Shown piece after piece: positions 10,301 to 22,300 of a DNA stretch of 64,000 bases (its first letter is position 1; each line of letters opens with the position of its first letter). Both the position numbers and the translations under genes were made by a program. This DNA comes from Aquatica leii (lineage: Eukaryota; Arthropoda; Insecta; Coleoptera; Lampyridae): NCBI GenBank assembly GCA_035610365.1, contig CM069438.1, forward strand, positions 35,519,869 to 35,583,868. Direction: 5' to 3'. The notes beneath the pieces are model-generated. The model was not told where the DNA came from and did not search any database. It saw nothing but the letters and a program-made list of their open reading frames with translations.

Positions 10301-13300
10301 ACCCGTTATGTAGCGACAGCTCTCGTTGAGCACCGGGTCGAGTTTTTTGGCATGAGATGACCGCTCCCAAACTGGGCACGCAAATTCTGCTGTGGAGTAG
10401 CAGAGTGCGAGTGCAGTAGAGCGCAGGATGGTCGGGTTGGCGCCCCACTTGGTGTTGGCCAGTTTTCTGAGGATATTGTTCCGAGCGCTGACTTTCCCCT
10501 TCGTCTTTTCCACGTGGGCCCTATAAGTCAGGGTCCGGTCGAGGACGACTCCGAGGTACACTGGGTTCTGGTGGTGTTCTATTTCCGTACCATTCCAGGT
10601 GATGCGTAACTTCCGGTTTGCTTCCCGATGGCGCAGATGGAAAGCAGTTACCTGTGTTTTGGTCGGATTTGGTCTCAGGTAGTTCTTGCTGTAGTAGGTT
10701 GAGAGGTTTGATAGAGCAGATGTAAGGACTCTCTCGATGGTGGTGAACTCTTTCTTCTGCGCTGTGACGCACAGATCGTCAGCATTTAAGAAACTCTTGC
10801 AATTAGGGTGGATGGGCTGATCGTTGGTGTAGATATTGAAGAGGGTCGGTGCTAGCACACTTCCCTGAGGGAGGCCGTTCTGTTGCCGTCTCCAGCGGCT
10901 CTTCTACTTACAGAGTTCTACATAGAATCGTCTGTTTCCCAATAGCGATTTGATGACTTGCACTAGGTGGTAGTCGTGTGACATGTCGTAGATCTTCGAG
11001 AGGAGCATCCTATGGTTCACAGTATCGTATGCAGCTGAGAGATCTACAAATACTGCGCCTGTGATTTTCCCTTTTTCAAAACCATCTTCTATGTGCTGGG
11101 TGAGGTTGAGTGTCTGTCCCGTGCAGGATTAGCCCGGGCGGAAGCCAGCTTGATTTGGGATTAGGTGTTCTTCGATCAGGGGAGACAGATGGTTCAGGAT
11201 GAGACGTTCATAGAGTTTGTGGAGGTGGCAGAGAAGTGATATTGGTCTGAAGTTTTTGGGGTCCGAGGCGTCTTTGTCCGGTTTTAGAAGGGCAATGACG
11301 CGTGCCTGCCGCCATAGCTTCGGGATGTTATATGAAGAAGAGCAGTTTTTAAGCAGCTCTAATATCAACTCTCTTGTCCTTGGTCCGAAATGTTTTATTT
11401 GTTCTGAGCAAATGTCGTCCATTCCAGCCGCTTTACCATTTTTCAGGTTCTTAATACAGATGTTGAGCTCTTCCATGGTGAAGGTGGTATTGAAGCTGTT
11501 GTTTTCTTTGCCAGGTTCTCGCTTAATCCTCATCTTAGATTGTTTAGTTGGTGCTTTCCCGTTTAGAAGGAGTTGGCTTGCAACCTGGTTTGCAGTGACA
11601 TTATGGTGTTGTTCAGCCTTTTTGGGGTCGTTGCTTAGCTTCTTGATGGTGAGCCAGGCTTTCCTACTGCTGTGGGTCATGTCCACACTTTCAATCATGT
11701 TTTGCCATGACTTCTGTCTTTCTTCTTGTATCTTTAGTGCTAGTTCTGTACCAGATGCAATGGTGCTATCCGAGAACGGATTTGCTTGGAATAGCTGTTG
11801 GTACTTCTGATATTCGTCTATCATCTCATGGGAGAGTCCTGGCACGTAGCTGGTTCTACATCCTCGTGGTATGTTCTTTCTGGATGCAGTACGTACGGCG
11901 TCAACGAACAGGTTGTAGTTGGTCTGTGACGGTTCGATGTTTGCCACTTTCGTGTCCAGGTCCTCTGCAAATCCTGTCCAGTCTGCTTTTTTGAAGTTGA
12001 AACGGCGGCGGAATGGGGCCGTGATTGGTGTGACTGCTGGTGATGCGCTAATGGATATCGGCCTGTGCTGTGTGTGTGGTATGGGTTCCAGCACGACTTT
12101 ACTGCAGAGGTCAGCGATGTTGTTGCTTACGAAGGCTAGGTCTGGGTTGTACCCCCGTTTCCATCTAGAACTGTTGAAGGACTTCGGGAGTTTGGGGTCG
12201 TGGATTAGACTGAGGTGGTTTGCATCGCTCCACGTCTCAACCAAGTCGCCATTTTCATCTGTTTTGGCGTAGTCCCAGTTGACGTGGTGACTGTTAAAGT
12301 CACCGATGATGATGTGAGTCTTGTTCCGATCGAAGTTTAGCGGTTTAGCGAAGTCAAACCGTTCCCCGGGTGGCTTATAGACCGAGGTGATAGAGATGCT
12401 GTCCAGTTCCACTGTCAGGATTTTGATGTTGTTGGCTTGAGACATGTTGGCCGTCTTGACGATGAGATCGCTCTTCGTGAAGATGACGCTACCGTATTTC
12501 TCGTGCTGGCACTCTAATATTAGCTTCATACCAGGGATCCGTGGGCGGTTGTTGTCTTGGCCTCGGTGGGTCTCTTGCAGACAGAGCACATGACATTTGT
12601 GGTCTGTGCAGATTTTTGCCATAATGTCTTGTTTGGCTCCTGTGAGCCCCTCGACGTTAGCAGAGATGACAGTCAGTGCCAGCCCTGGAAAGGGCCCTTT
12701 GGGGTGACACTGATGCACTGTGCTGGTAGGCATAGTAACGCTGTTTGGTTAAGATGAGTAGTAGGATTCGCAGATCAAAGATCTGACAGGGGTCGCGACG
12801 AGAACGCTCCTACTTTGACCCCCTATCTCTTTCTTTGTCTCAAATCCTTTGAAGGAATGGATACTTATGTGACAAAGTAGCTTTAGTGTAAATATTGTGA
12901 ATCTAAGAATGACAATGTTACACAGCTCATTTTGTCGGAAGTGGTCGTAGGCAAGGCGTTATATCCTGTGGATAAGAGAACTAGATCAAATAATTGAGTT
13001 TATTCGAAGAGACCTGACAAAATTGTACATATAACGTGTAATACAACCAGAGGAAAATGTATTTAAGTTTGTAAAGTTAATTGAATGAAAGAAATGACCA
13101 TAAAATAAATTAAAACCCACGTATTACAATTCAAGCACGAGAAGTTTTAATGCAAAGGCCATGACCCATAGAATAGTAACATTACGTATTAAAGGAAACA
13201 AAATAAATCTCGCTCTACTCATACTTGTCAAAAGCGGTCGTAGGTAATTGCCTTAAACTAAATGCGTTTTATCGCTGAGAAACGTTTAATTCAGTTGTGC

Positions 13301-16300
13301 CAGGTAACGCGTCGTAATTGGTACAACAGAATCATAAGTAATAGGACAGAAGTCTATAAATCTCACTTATCTCTTTCTTTGTCTCAAAAATTCTTTTAAA
13401 GAATGAATATTTATGTGACAAAGTAGCTTTAGTGTAAATATTGTGAATCTAAGAATGATAATGTTACACAGCTCATTTTGTCGGAAGTGGTCGTAAGCAA
13501 GGCATTATATTCCGTGGATAAGAAGACTAGATCAAACCATTGAGTTTTTTTGAAGAGAGCTGACACAATTGTACATATAACGTGTAACACAACCAGAAAA
13601 ATATAATTAAGTTTGTAAAGTTCATTGAATGAAAGAAATGACCATAAAATAAATGAAAAACAACGTATTACAATTGAAGCACAAAAAACTTTAATGTAAA
13701 CGCTCTGACCCACAGAATATTAACGTTGCGGATTAAAGGAAACAAAAAAATCCCGCTCAAAGTGTACTTGTAGAAAACGGTCGTAGGTAATGATCTTAAA
13801 AGAAACGCGCTTTATCGCTGAGAAAATTTTAATCCAGTTGTGCCAAGTAACGCATTGTAATTGTTACAGAACAGACATAAGTAATAGGGCAGAAGTTGAT
13901 AAATCTCACTTATCTCTTTCTTTGTCTCAAATTCTTTGAAGAAATGAATGAATATGTGAGAAAGTAGCTTTAGTGTAAATATAATGAATCTAAGAATGAT
14001 AATGTTACACAGCTCATTTTGTCGGAAGTGGTCGTAGGCAAGGCGTTATATCCCGTGGATAAGAAGACTAGATCAAACCATTGAGTTTTTTCGAAAAGAC
14101 CTAACACAATTATGCATATAACCATTGATATAACGTATAACACAACCAGAGGAAAAATGTAATTAAGTTTGTAAAGTTAATTGAATGAAAGAAATTACCA
14201 TAAAATAAATGAAGAACAACGTATTACAATTGAAGCACAAGAAACTTTAACGTAACTGCTATGACCCACAGAATAATAACGTTACGGATTAAAGGAAACA
14301 AAAAAAATCCCGTTGAAAGTGAACTTGTAGAAAACGGTCGTAGGTAATGATCTTAAAGGAAATGCGCTTTATCGCTGAGAAACGTTTAATTCAGTTGTGC
14401 CAGGTAACGCGTCGTAATTGGTACAACAGGATTATAAGTAATAGGACAGAAGTCTACAAATCTCACTTATCTCTTTCTTTGTCTCAAATTCTTTGAAGGA
14501 ATGAATATTTATGTGACAAAGTAGCTTTAGTGTAAATATTGTGAATCTAAGAATGATAATGTTACACAGCTCATTTTGTCGGAAGTGGTCGTAGGCAAGG
14601 CGTTATATCCTGTGGATAAGAGGACTAGATCAAGCAATTGAGTTTATTCGAAGAGACCTCACAAAATTGTTCATATAACGTGTAGCACAACCAGAAAAAA
14701 TTAATATATTTGTAAAGTTAATTGAATAAAAGAAATGACACCATTCAGACAGAAGAACTTTGAAAGCAAAAGCTATTAACATAGAATGGGATAATAAACC
14801 ATATTCCAAGCTCACACTTGTCGGGAGGGGTCGTGGATAAGGATTTTAAAAACAAAATGAAACAAGACTAGAGAGCGACAACTCTTTAATCACAAATATG
14901 TTTCACGCAAGAACTTTAGTGCTAAAATCAAATAAGCGCATAAACCACATTCTGTATCTCACCGTTCGGCTCAAACTTTTTCGGAGCCGCCGTATGTATG
15001 ATCTCCTTTACCATGAAAATTATACAAACTTGATCTTTGATGATAACCAAGGCGTGCGCAAAAGAAGCTTTGTTTACCTGCGAGTCTTCTAAGTGAGTGA
15101 CTGCAATCTTCGTTGGCGGATGACACTTTCGGGTAATTGTATGTAGCTCACAATTGTCGGTAGTGGTCGTAGGTGATGATCTAAGAAAATTGTTGTACTG
15201 AAAAGATTTATGCATTCAACACTGAGGCTCTTTACGGGTCTATTGTGTTTCTCTGGTTTAGTCAGTGATCCGGAAGATAGCGCGATGGTGCATGCGACTT
15301 TCTTAAACTGCTACGCCATCGCTTTCGTAGATAACAGAGTGTTTATAATAAGTCATAACTTCACAATTCATTTAAGTGTTTGTTTTAACGATTAAGTTTG
15401 TTAAGACATAAAAAAAAGGACTTTTTAATAGCTTTCTCTTGGTACCCTACAAGTAGGGTTTTTGTCGCTTTTGGATTTTTGTGGTTGTACATAACATATT
15501 TTATTTATTTAATTCTTGACCCCGAAATTCTTCTATTTATTTGTAAACAGTGTGAAGAAGTACGTGTTTTGTTTTACGTTCCTTTTACGATGCTTCACTT
15601 AAAAAATCTCTACGATACCTGGGGAAAGGATGTTGTCCATAGTTTTTAAATTCTCATCGTGATTGTGTATCGAAACACCGTCAACCAACATATCGGCATG
15701 GAGGAAGGTACTTGTACCCCATGTAAATGAACTCCCCAAGGGCCACAGTCATCAAATATAGGCTTAGTTGATCTGACATGGGACGAACAAAATTGCATGT
15801 CAGCCGCTAAAAGGAAGAAACCAGACACCAACAGGGGAAGAGTTTGCTTATAATCCAAAAAACCTTCTTCAAGCTAAGCTATTGAAGTTAATTGGGGATA
15901 TTGGAAGAGAAACTAGAGTTCTACTTATAACGACCAAATAAGCAGCTAATACTTAGAGGAAAATTAAAGAAAGTGCTTCCAAACTTCATAGTTTGGTGAG
16001 TCCAATTGACACGAACGAGATGCGGGCATTAGTCAAAGTAAGTATGAACGAAACCCAGGCAAGCAAGAAGATAGTACATGAGAATGAAGCCAACCAAGGT
16101 TACTTGTAAGAAATGGCACAACGAAATTGCTGAGGAAGAACTAAGAAAAGAGAGAAACTATTAAGGAAGCAGTGTCCATAGAAGACATTTTACCGGTGGT
16201 AGAGGAAGATTGGCCGGATTCGATTTTCCATGCCACCCAGGTAGTAGAAGCAAATACCAAAAATTTGTTGTACTTGGTCAGCGGCCAAGACAACCAAAAA

Positions 16301-19300
16301 CACAAACATAACGAACTTTTTAAAATTGTAGGAGAAAGGACTATTGCACCGGGCAAACTAATATTATTCAAAAGCATTACACGGAGAGGGCGAAGACAGA
16401 CATGAATTAGCGACCGTTACCAAGTTTACGGGGGTAGGAGGGATGACGAAAACTAATAAACAATCCTGGATTAAAACGGCGTGTGCAGCCATGATAAAGG
16501 CCCGGAACAGAGCGCAAACCACTAATATTCCATATCTCAAGTTAAGGGTGCTGGGGAAAGAGTTAGTCCTAGTAACGAATATAGCGGAGTTTGCTTTTAG
16601 AGACTCCCAAGTTAAGCTTGTCATAATGCAGGGTGGTAGCTATGAACAGAAGGCGACCGAAGCAGAGCTGCATCGTACACAGACAAACAAGGTGGGCACA
16701 ATGATTATAAGAAAAGATGTAAAAAGTTATGCGGATCTATTGAGAGGACCAGATAAGCGTTTGGGCAATCTACCATTACAGCTCCTTTAAAGTCAGCGGA
16801 CACCTGCGAATTTCGTCGGAGAATCGAGTAACTCTAGAATCCATCAAAACTAAGATATACACAGGGATGCTTGGTGCCGAATACTGAATTAAACGCACGG
16901 GCCGCACCCTCTATTTATATAACTTGGACAAAGTAACGACCCTGGAGGAAGTCAAACAAGCCTTGGAGAGCACGATAGGAGTAGAAGATTGTAAGAAAAT
17001 TTGGCTTGGGAACCTAAGACTTCCTAATTGGGATACACAAACGGTTACGATGAATGTCTCTACATCGCAGAACGTCTTACCAAGAATATCAAATTACGGG
17101 TGGGCTTAAACATGTGTAAAATAGTGGAAAGGATAGAACAAACCAAATGCTCGAAATGCTGGGAAATAGGTTACCATGCAGCTAAATGCACAGGGAAAGA
17201 ATGAAGTAAACACCATGCAAAAGTAGACTCTAATAAGGAGAAATATTGCTCAATCCGTGATCGCTCAGGTCATTCACCATAATCACCATGGACCATGGCT
17301 TGTCCATACTTTAAGAAACAGGTAGATATTGAAAGGACCTCAATCAACCACTACAATAACAAAAAGATTATATTAAGGTCTTGCAAATAAATGTCGGACG
17401 TAGGAAGGAGACCTCGTCCCTGTTATTGCCGAAAAACTTCAGGCCGATGCTGTTTTTATATGCGAACCAAATCTTTAGATTGCGGTAAATAGTAACTTAA
17501 CAATGGACAAAGAACATCGCACGGCTATTTTTACGCGGAATAACAGGGATTTAGGAGTGATATGCACGACAAAGGAGTCCATCAATCTGTATAAGGCCGT
17601 TGCTCTCATTTCCGCTTTCGAAGTCACTCCCAAGTAATTCATCGTGTCTTTAACAAGTACCGGGACTCCCTTTTATAGGAACTGTATAGTATCTGGTCTC
17701 TTTCTTTCCGTGAATGCGATAGCAATTGTTTTGCTTACCGCTACCTTAACCTTGTTAGCTACCATTCAGGAGTCTACTGCTGCTAAGCCCTTGTTGACTA
17801 CTCGCACCAGTTCAACATTTCTTCCTTGTCCAACAAGCGCGAAATCGTCCAAGTGGGAAAACAAATGGGAAATGTATCGAAAAGCTGTTTGGGCGCGGAA
17901 GTTAATTCCAAATATCAGAGACTGGACCACCCGGAAACATGGGAACATTAACTGTTATATCACCCAAGCCTTTACCGGACATGGCTGCTTTGGGGCATAT
18001 TTAGTAGGCATTCGCAAGAAAGATGAACAGTCGTGCTTCTTGTGTGAGGAAGAAGTAGACGATGCGGAACACACCATATTGGACTGTAAGTACTGGCAAG
18101 CTGAAAGAGACGCGTTGTTTACACAACACAAGATACATCAATCAAACCTCGTACAGGTGATGTTGAGTGGCGAAGATGAAGAAAGGAAGTTTAAAGTATT
18201 AAGGGTAACCCAAAAACTCAAGAGAACTACCGACAACAATAAGATGAAGCACATTCGCTTACCATTGTACATGTTAGAATTTGATAGATCAGAAGATATC
18301 AAAAAAATCTATGATATTCAGTACATTAATCACACGAAAGTCAAAATAGAAGCAATAAGGAATAGCAAGCTTATTCCACATTGTAAAAGATGTCACAGAC
18401 ATGGTCACACACGGAAGTTCTGTAGAAGAACACCAGCCTGCGTGAAATGTGCAGGAGGACACATAACTGCACAATGTACAAAGGAGAGAAGCAAACCTGC
18501 CAAGTGCATCAATTGCTCTGAAGCACATCCTGCTAATTATAGAGGATGTACAATAGCCATTGAATTACAGAAAAGAGGAGACGCGGCAAAAACAAAGATG
18601 ACAATCTCTCAACCAAGACAAATTGTCCCAAACAAAATAAAGCCTGGGACAACGCACACAACAAAAGACAGCCTAACAAACACCCGCCCCATCGACAACT
18701 GAAACATCTATGATGCAGCTTATGCAGAATATGATGAATACATTAAATCGAGTCAATGCAATACTCGATAGATTAGCAGCCAGGAGCACTGGTGCTATAC
18801 CAAAGATAAAATAAATTATGGACCCAAAAGATCTACGTATTACTGCCTGGAATGCCAACGGCGTTCTAAACAAAACCCATGACATCGAAGTCTTTCTAAA
18901 TACTCAACATATTGATGTCTGCCTTATATCAGAGACACATATGACAAAGCAATCATACCTCAAAATAAGAGGATACAAAACATATCTAAACAATTCTAAT
19001 AAGAGAATAACTCAATCACTTTGAAGAATGTCAACTGCAAAGAGGAGATGTTCAACTCACCGTGGTTGGAATCAAGTCAACAAAACAAACAATGAAAATT
19101 GGTGCTATATACTGCTCACCAAGATATAACCTCAAAAAAGATGAGTACTTTACCCTTCTGAGACACTTAGGAGAGAGATTCATTGTGGGAGGAGACTTCA
19201 ACTCCAAATATGTAGACTGGGGCTCGATACTAACTACCACCAAAGGAAGAGAATTAAGGAAAGCAATTCAAGAGATGAATTGCAACCACCACTCAACAGG

Positions 19301-22300
19301 AAAGCCGATCTACTGGCTTACTGATACCGATAAAATCCCAGATTTACTAGACTTCTTCATCACCGGGAAAGTATCCCCCAACTTTATAGAAGTGGAAGAG
19401 AACTTTGACATGAATTCCGACCATTCAGCGATTATATTAGCACTAAGCGAAAAGATAATAAAAAGAGCAGCTAGAGGTACTCTCACAAACAAAACTACTG
19501 TTTGGGAAAGCTTTCAGCTTGACCTTCAGAATAACATCAACCTGAACATCAGTCTAAGAACCACTGATCAACTTGAAGAAGAGCTGAAAAATTCACCAGC
19601 CTTGTCCAAGCAACAGCATACGATAATACCAAAGAGATCACACATATAACCAAAGGTGTAAATTATCCAGCTGAGATCAGAGTACTGGTCAAGGAAAAAC
19701 GAAGATCTAGAAGAAGATGGCCACAGTCGAGGGATCCCACAGATAAAACCATACTCAATAAAAAGTTCCAGAAACTTTAAAGAGTAATATAAAAACTTAA
19801 AGAAGAATCATTATGCACTTATTTACAAGAGTTATCAGCATACGAGGTGACTGATTACTCGCTGTGGAAGGCAACCAAGAAGATTAAAAGACCGGTGATG
19901 GCTATTCCTCCGATCAGAAACAGCAATGGTTTATGAGCCAGAGACAATAAGCCAAAAGCAGAGCTGTTTGCAGAACACTTGGTTAAGATATTCACTCCCA
20001 ACCCAGGGCAAGTAAATCAAGATATCACTAACATTGAAAATCAAAGAACTGAAAATATCACACCGGTTACTCCCAAAGAAGTAGCAGATGAGATAAAAAC
20101 CAACCTGAACCCAAAAAAAGCTCCAGGATTTGATCTCATAACTGGAGAAATTTTAAAGCACCTGCCTAGAAAGGGTATAGTCATGTTGACTTGCCTATTC
20201 AACGCAGCCTTTAGATTAAAACATGTGCCTGCATGCTGGAAAGTTGCAGAAGTGTTTATGTTATTGAAGCCAGGAAAGCAACCTAATGATGTTAAATCAT
20301 AGACCCATCTCTCTTCTGCCCATAATCTCAAAACTCTTTGAAAAACTGCTGTCAAGAGAATTAGGACAATAATAGAAAATAACTTAATCCCAGATTATCA
20401 ATTCGGATTCAGGCAAAAGCACTCAACAATAGACCATGTGCATAGAATTAACATCGTACATATCAGATAGATTATTCAGAATCAAACAAGAGGACGAATA
20501 CTCTGACCTAAAGGAGATAAAAGCGGGTGTGCCACAAGGCAGTGTTCTTGGGCCCATTCTATACCTACTATATACTAACGACTTACCAGTGTTAAAGGAA
20601 GCAGTCATTGTTACATTTGCTGATGATACTGCTGTTCTCGCAGTGGATCAAGATCAAGAAATATCTGTTAGTAAGCTCTAGACAGCAAGCAATGCGATAG
20701 TTGATTGGACCAGAGAATGGAGGATCAAACTTAACGAGCTTAAATCTGTACAGGTAAACTACACTAACAAGAAAATAGAAGACCTACATCTGATAGATAC
20801 TATTGGAACAATTATACCATATTCGACTAATGCAAAATACCTCGGCATGAATCTAGATATCAAACTCAGATGGAAGGAGCATGTAAAGAAGAAATAAGCT
20901 GAACTAAACCTAAAATACAAACAGCACTATTAGTTGATTGGAAGAAACTCAAAACTTTCAAAATTCAACAAAGTATTAATCTACAACCAGATTTTAAAAC
21001 CAGTGTGGTTATACGGTATTCAGCTTTGGGGCTGTGCCAGTGACTGTAACGTTAAGTGTATACAAAAATTCCAATTCCAAATTGTGTTGTATAAAAGCAG
21101 AGCACAGTGCGTGAGTAAAGTAAAGTGTACATAGTTCAGAAGAAACCTAGAAGACATCATTGGACGAACTCTGATAGATAAGTACTTAGTTTAGGATTTA
21201 TGAGATTAAAATTAATGGTTGGTCTTCATAGACTAGTTTTAATTGTAGGCACAATAGTACTAATAAAAAAATGTGCTCTAAATTAAGTGTTGCTTGTCGC
21301 TGGTTACACCAAAGTGGTCAGACCTAGTGAAATGTGAGGAGAGTCAGGAGGTTGAATTTGAAGTCATGGCAGGATGAAGAAAACCTGTTGGTGTTACCAC
21401 CTGTCATGACCGACTGTGAATAGAACCACTTGAGTCTGCGGCAGCAGGACAACGTTCTATTCAATACTAAAAAAACTTCACAATTGTGCACAACATAGGT
21501 CTAATTGATCTTCTAAATAAAAATCTTTAAGTAAATATGAAATAAACATAGTGACTTCAAATCTAGAGGAAAGAATCTATCTGTACATTGATCATTTTGC
21601 GTGGTTTGGCACCGTTTTGCTACATTAACTGTAAATTATTCCGATTCATTATGTATCTACAAAAACGACGCAGTTTATATATATTTTTTTTATTTTCAGT
21701 TACCTAACGAAGTCCAGGCCAAAGTATCATCATACGTGGCGGGTAAGCGAAAACCTGAAGAAAAAAAGACATCTCCCGAAGTACGAAACATCAAAGTGCC
21801 AATACCAACGTTTCCACCAACGGCGATGGTCTACTCGATACCGAAATCGGTCGAGAAATTGCCCGAACAAGACGAAGACGAATCGCTGTCGGTGGATATA
21901 GTTTCGGCCGCGATCATGGCGAAAGTTCTCGAGGAGCGCGAACGCGAACGATCGTTAATCAAACACTGTGATACGTGTACGTGTTCGAAGAATTTGAAAA
22001 TCGTACACGAAGTCATAAACCATAGTGTCGGCACGCAAACGGGCGACACCGAAACGTCGTTGTGTTTGAGATGTAACAACGACATGGGTGTAGCGTCGAT
22101 GCAGATTGTGAAAAGTACCGAAAATGTCAAAAGTAAAAATGTGCCAATTTATACAAACGAATATGATAATTGTCCTTTACAGGTTAGACCGAATATTGTA
22201 AAAGTAGAACCGAATAATTACCTAAAAGAGAACGATAGCACGTGTTCGTTCGAGTCCGGTCCCGCGCAAAACTCAAAACCTTCAAGTCAAAACTCAAAGT

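Larger units (their letters stand above)
7980..21699 (+). other. Intron 3 of the TJAP1-like gene (13.7 kb, filled with repeats)
   Basis: The donor G|GTAAGT at 7980 and the acceptor TTATTTTCAG at 21690-21699 join two exons that are contiguous in homology and in phase. The first two introns are only 48 and 53 bp. The large intron owes nearly all its length to a dimeric tandem array, one LINE on the minus strand and two degenerate LINEs on the plus strand. Unique sequence remains mainly at 7980-8540 and 21272-21699. Confidence 0.85.

Noticed and set aside
17644..17844. Start of the 352-codon frame as a host protein N-terminus with a signal-like hydrophobic stretch
   Set aside because: This stretch is the antisense of the inverted R1 reverse-transcriptase core, so the hydrophobic run is a shadow.
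21601..21699. Extension of the last TJAP1-like exon upstream to 21601
   Set aside because: The open frame continues there, but TTATTTTCAG at 21690-21699 is a strong acceptor and the conserved LPNEVQ segment starts right after it in phase with exon 3.
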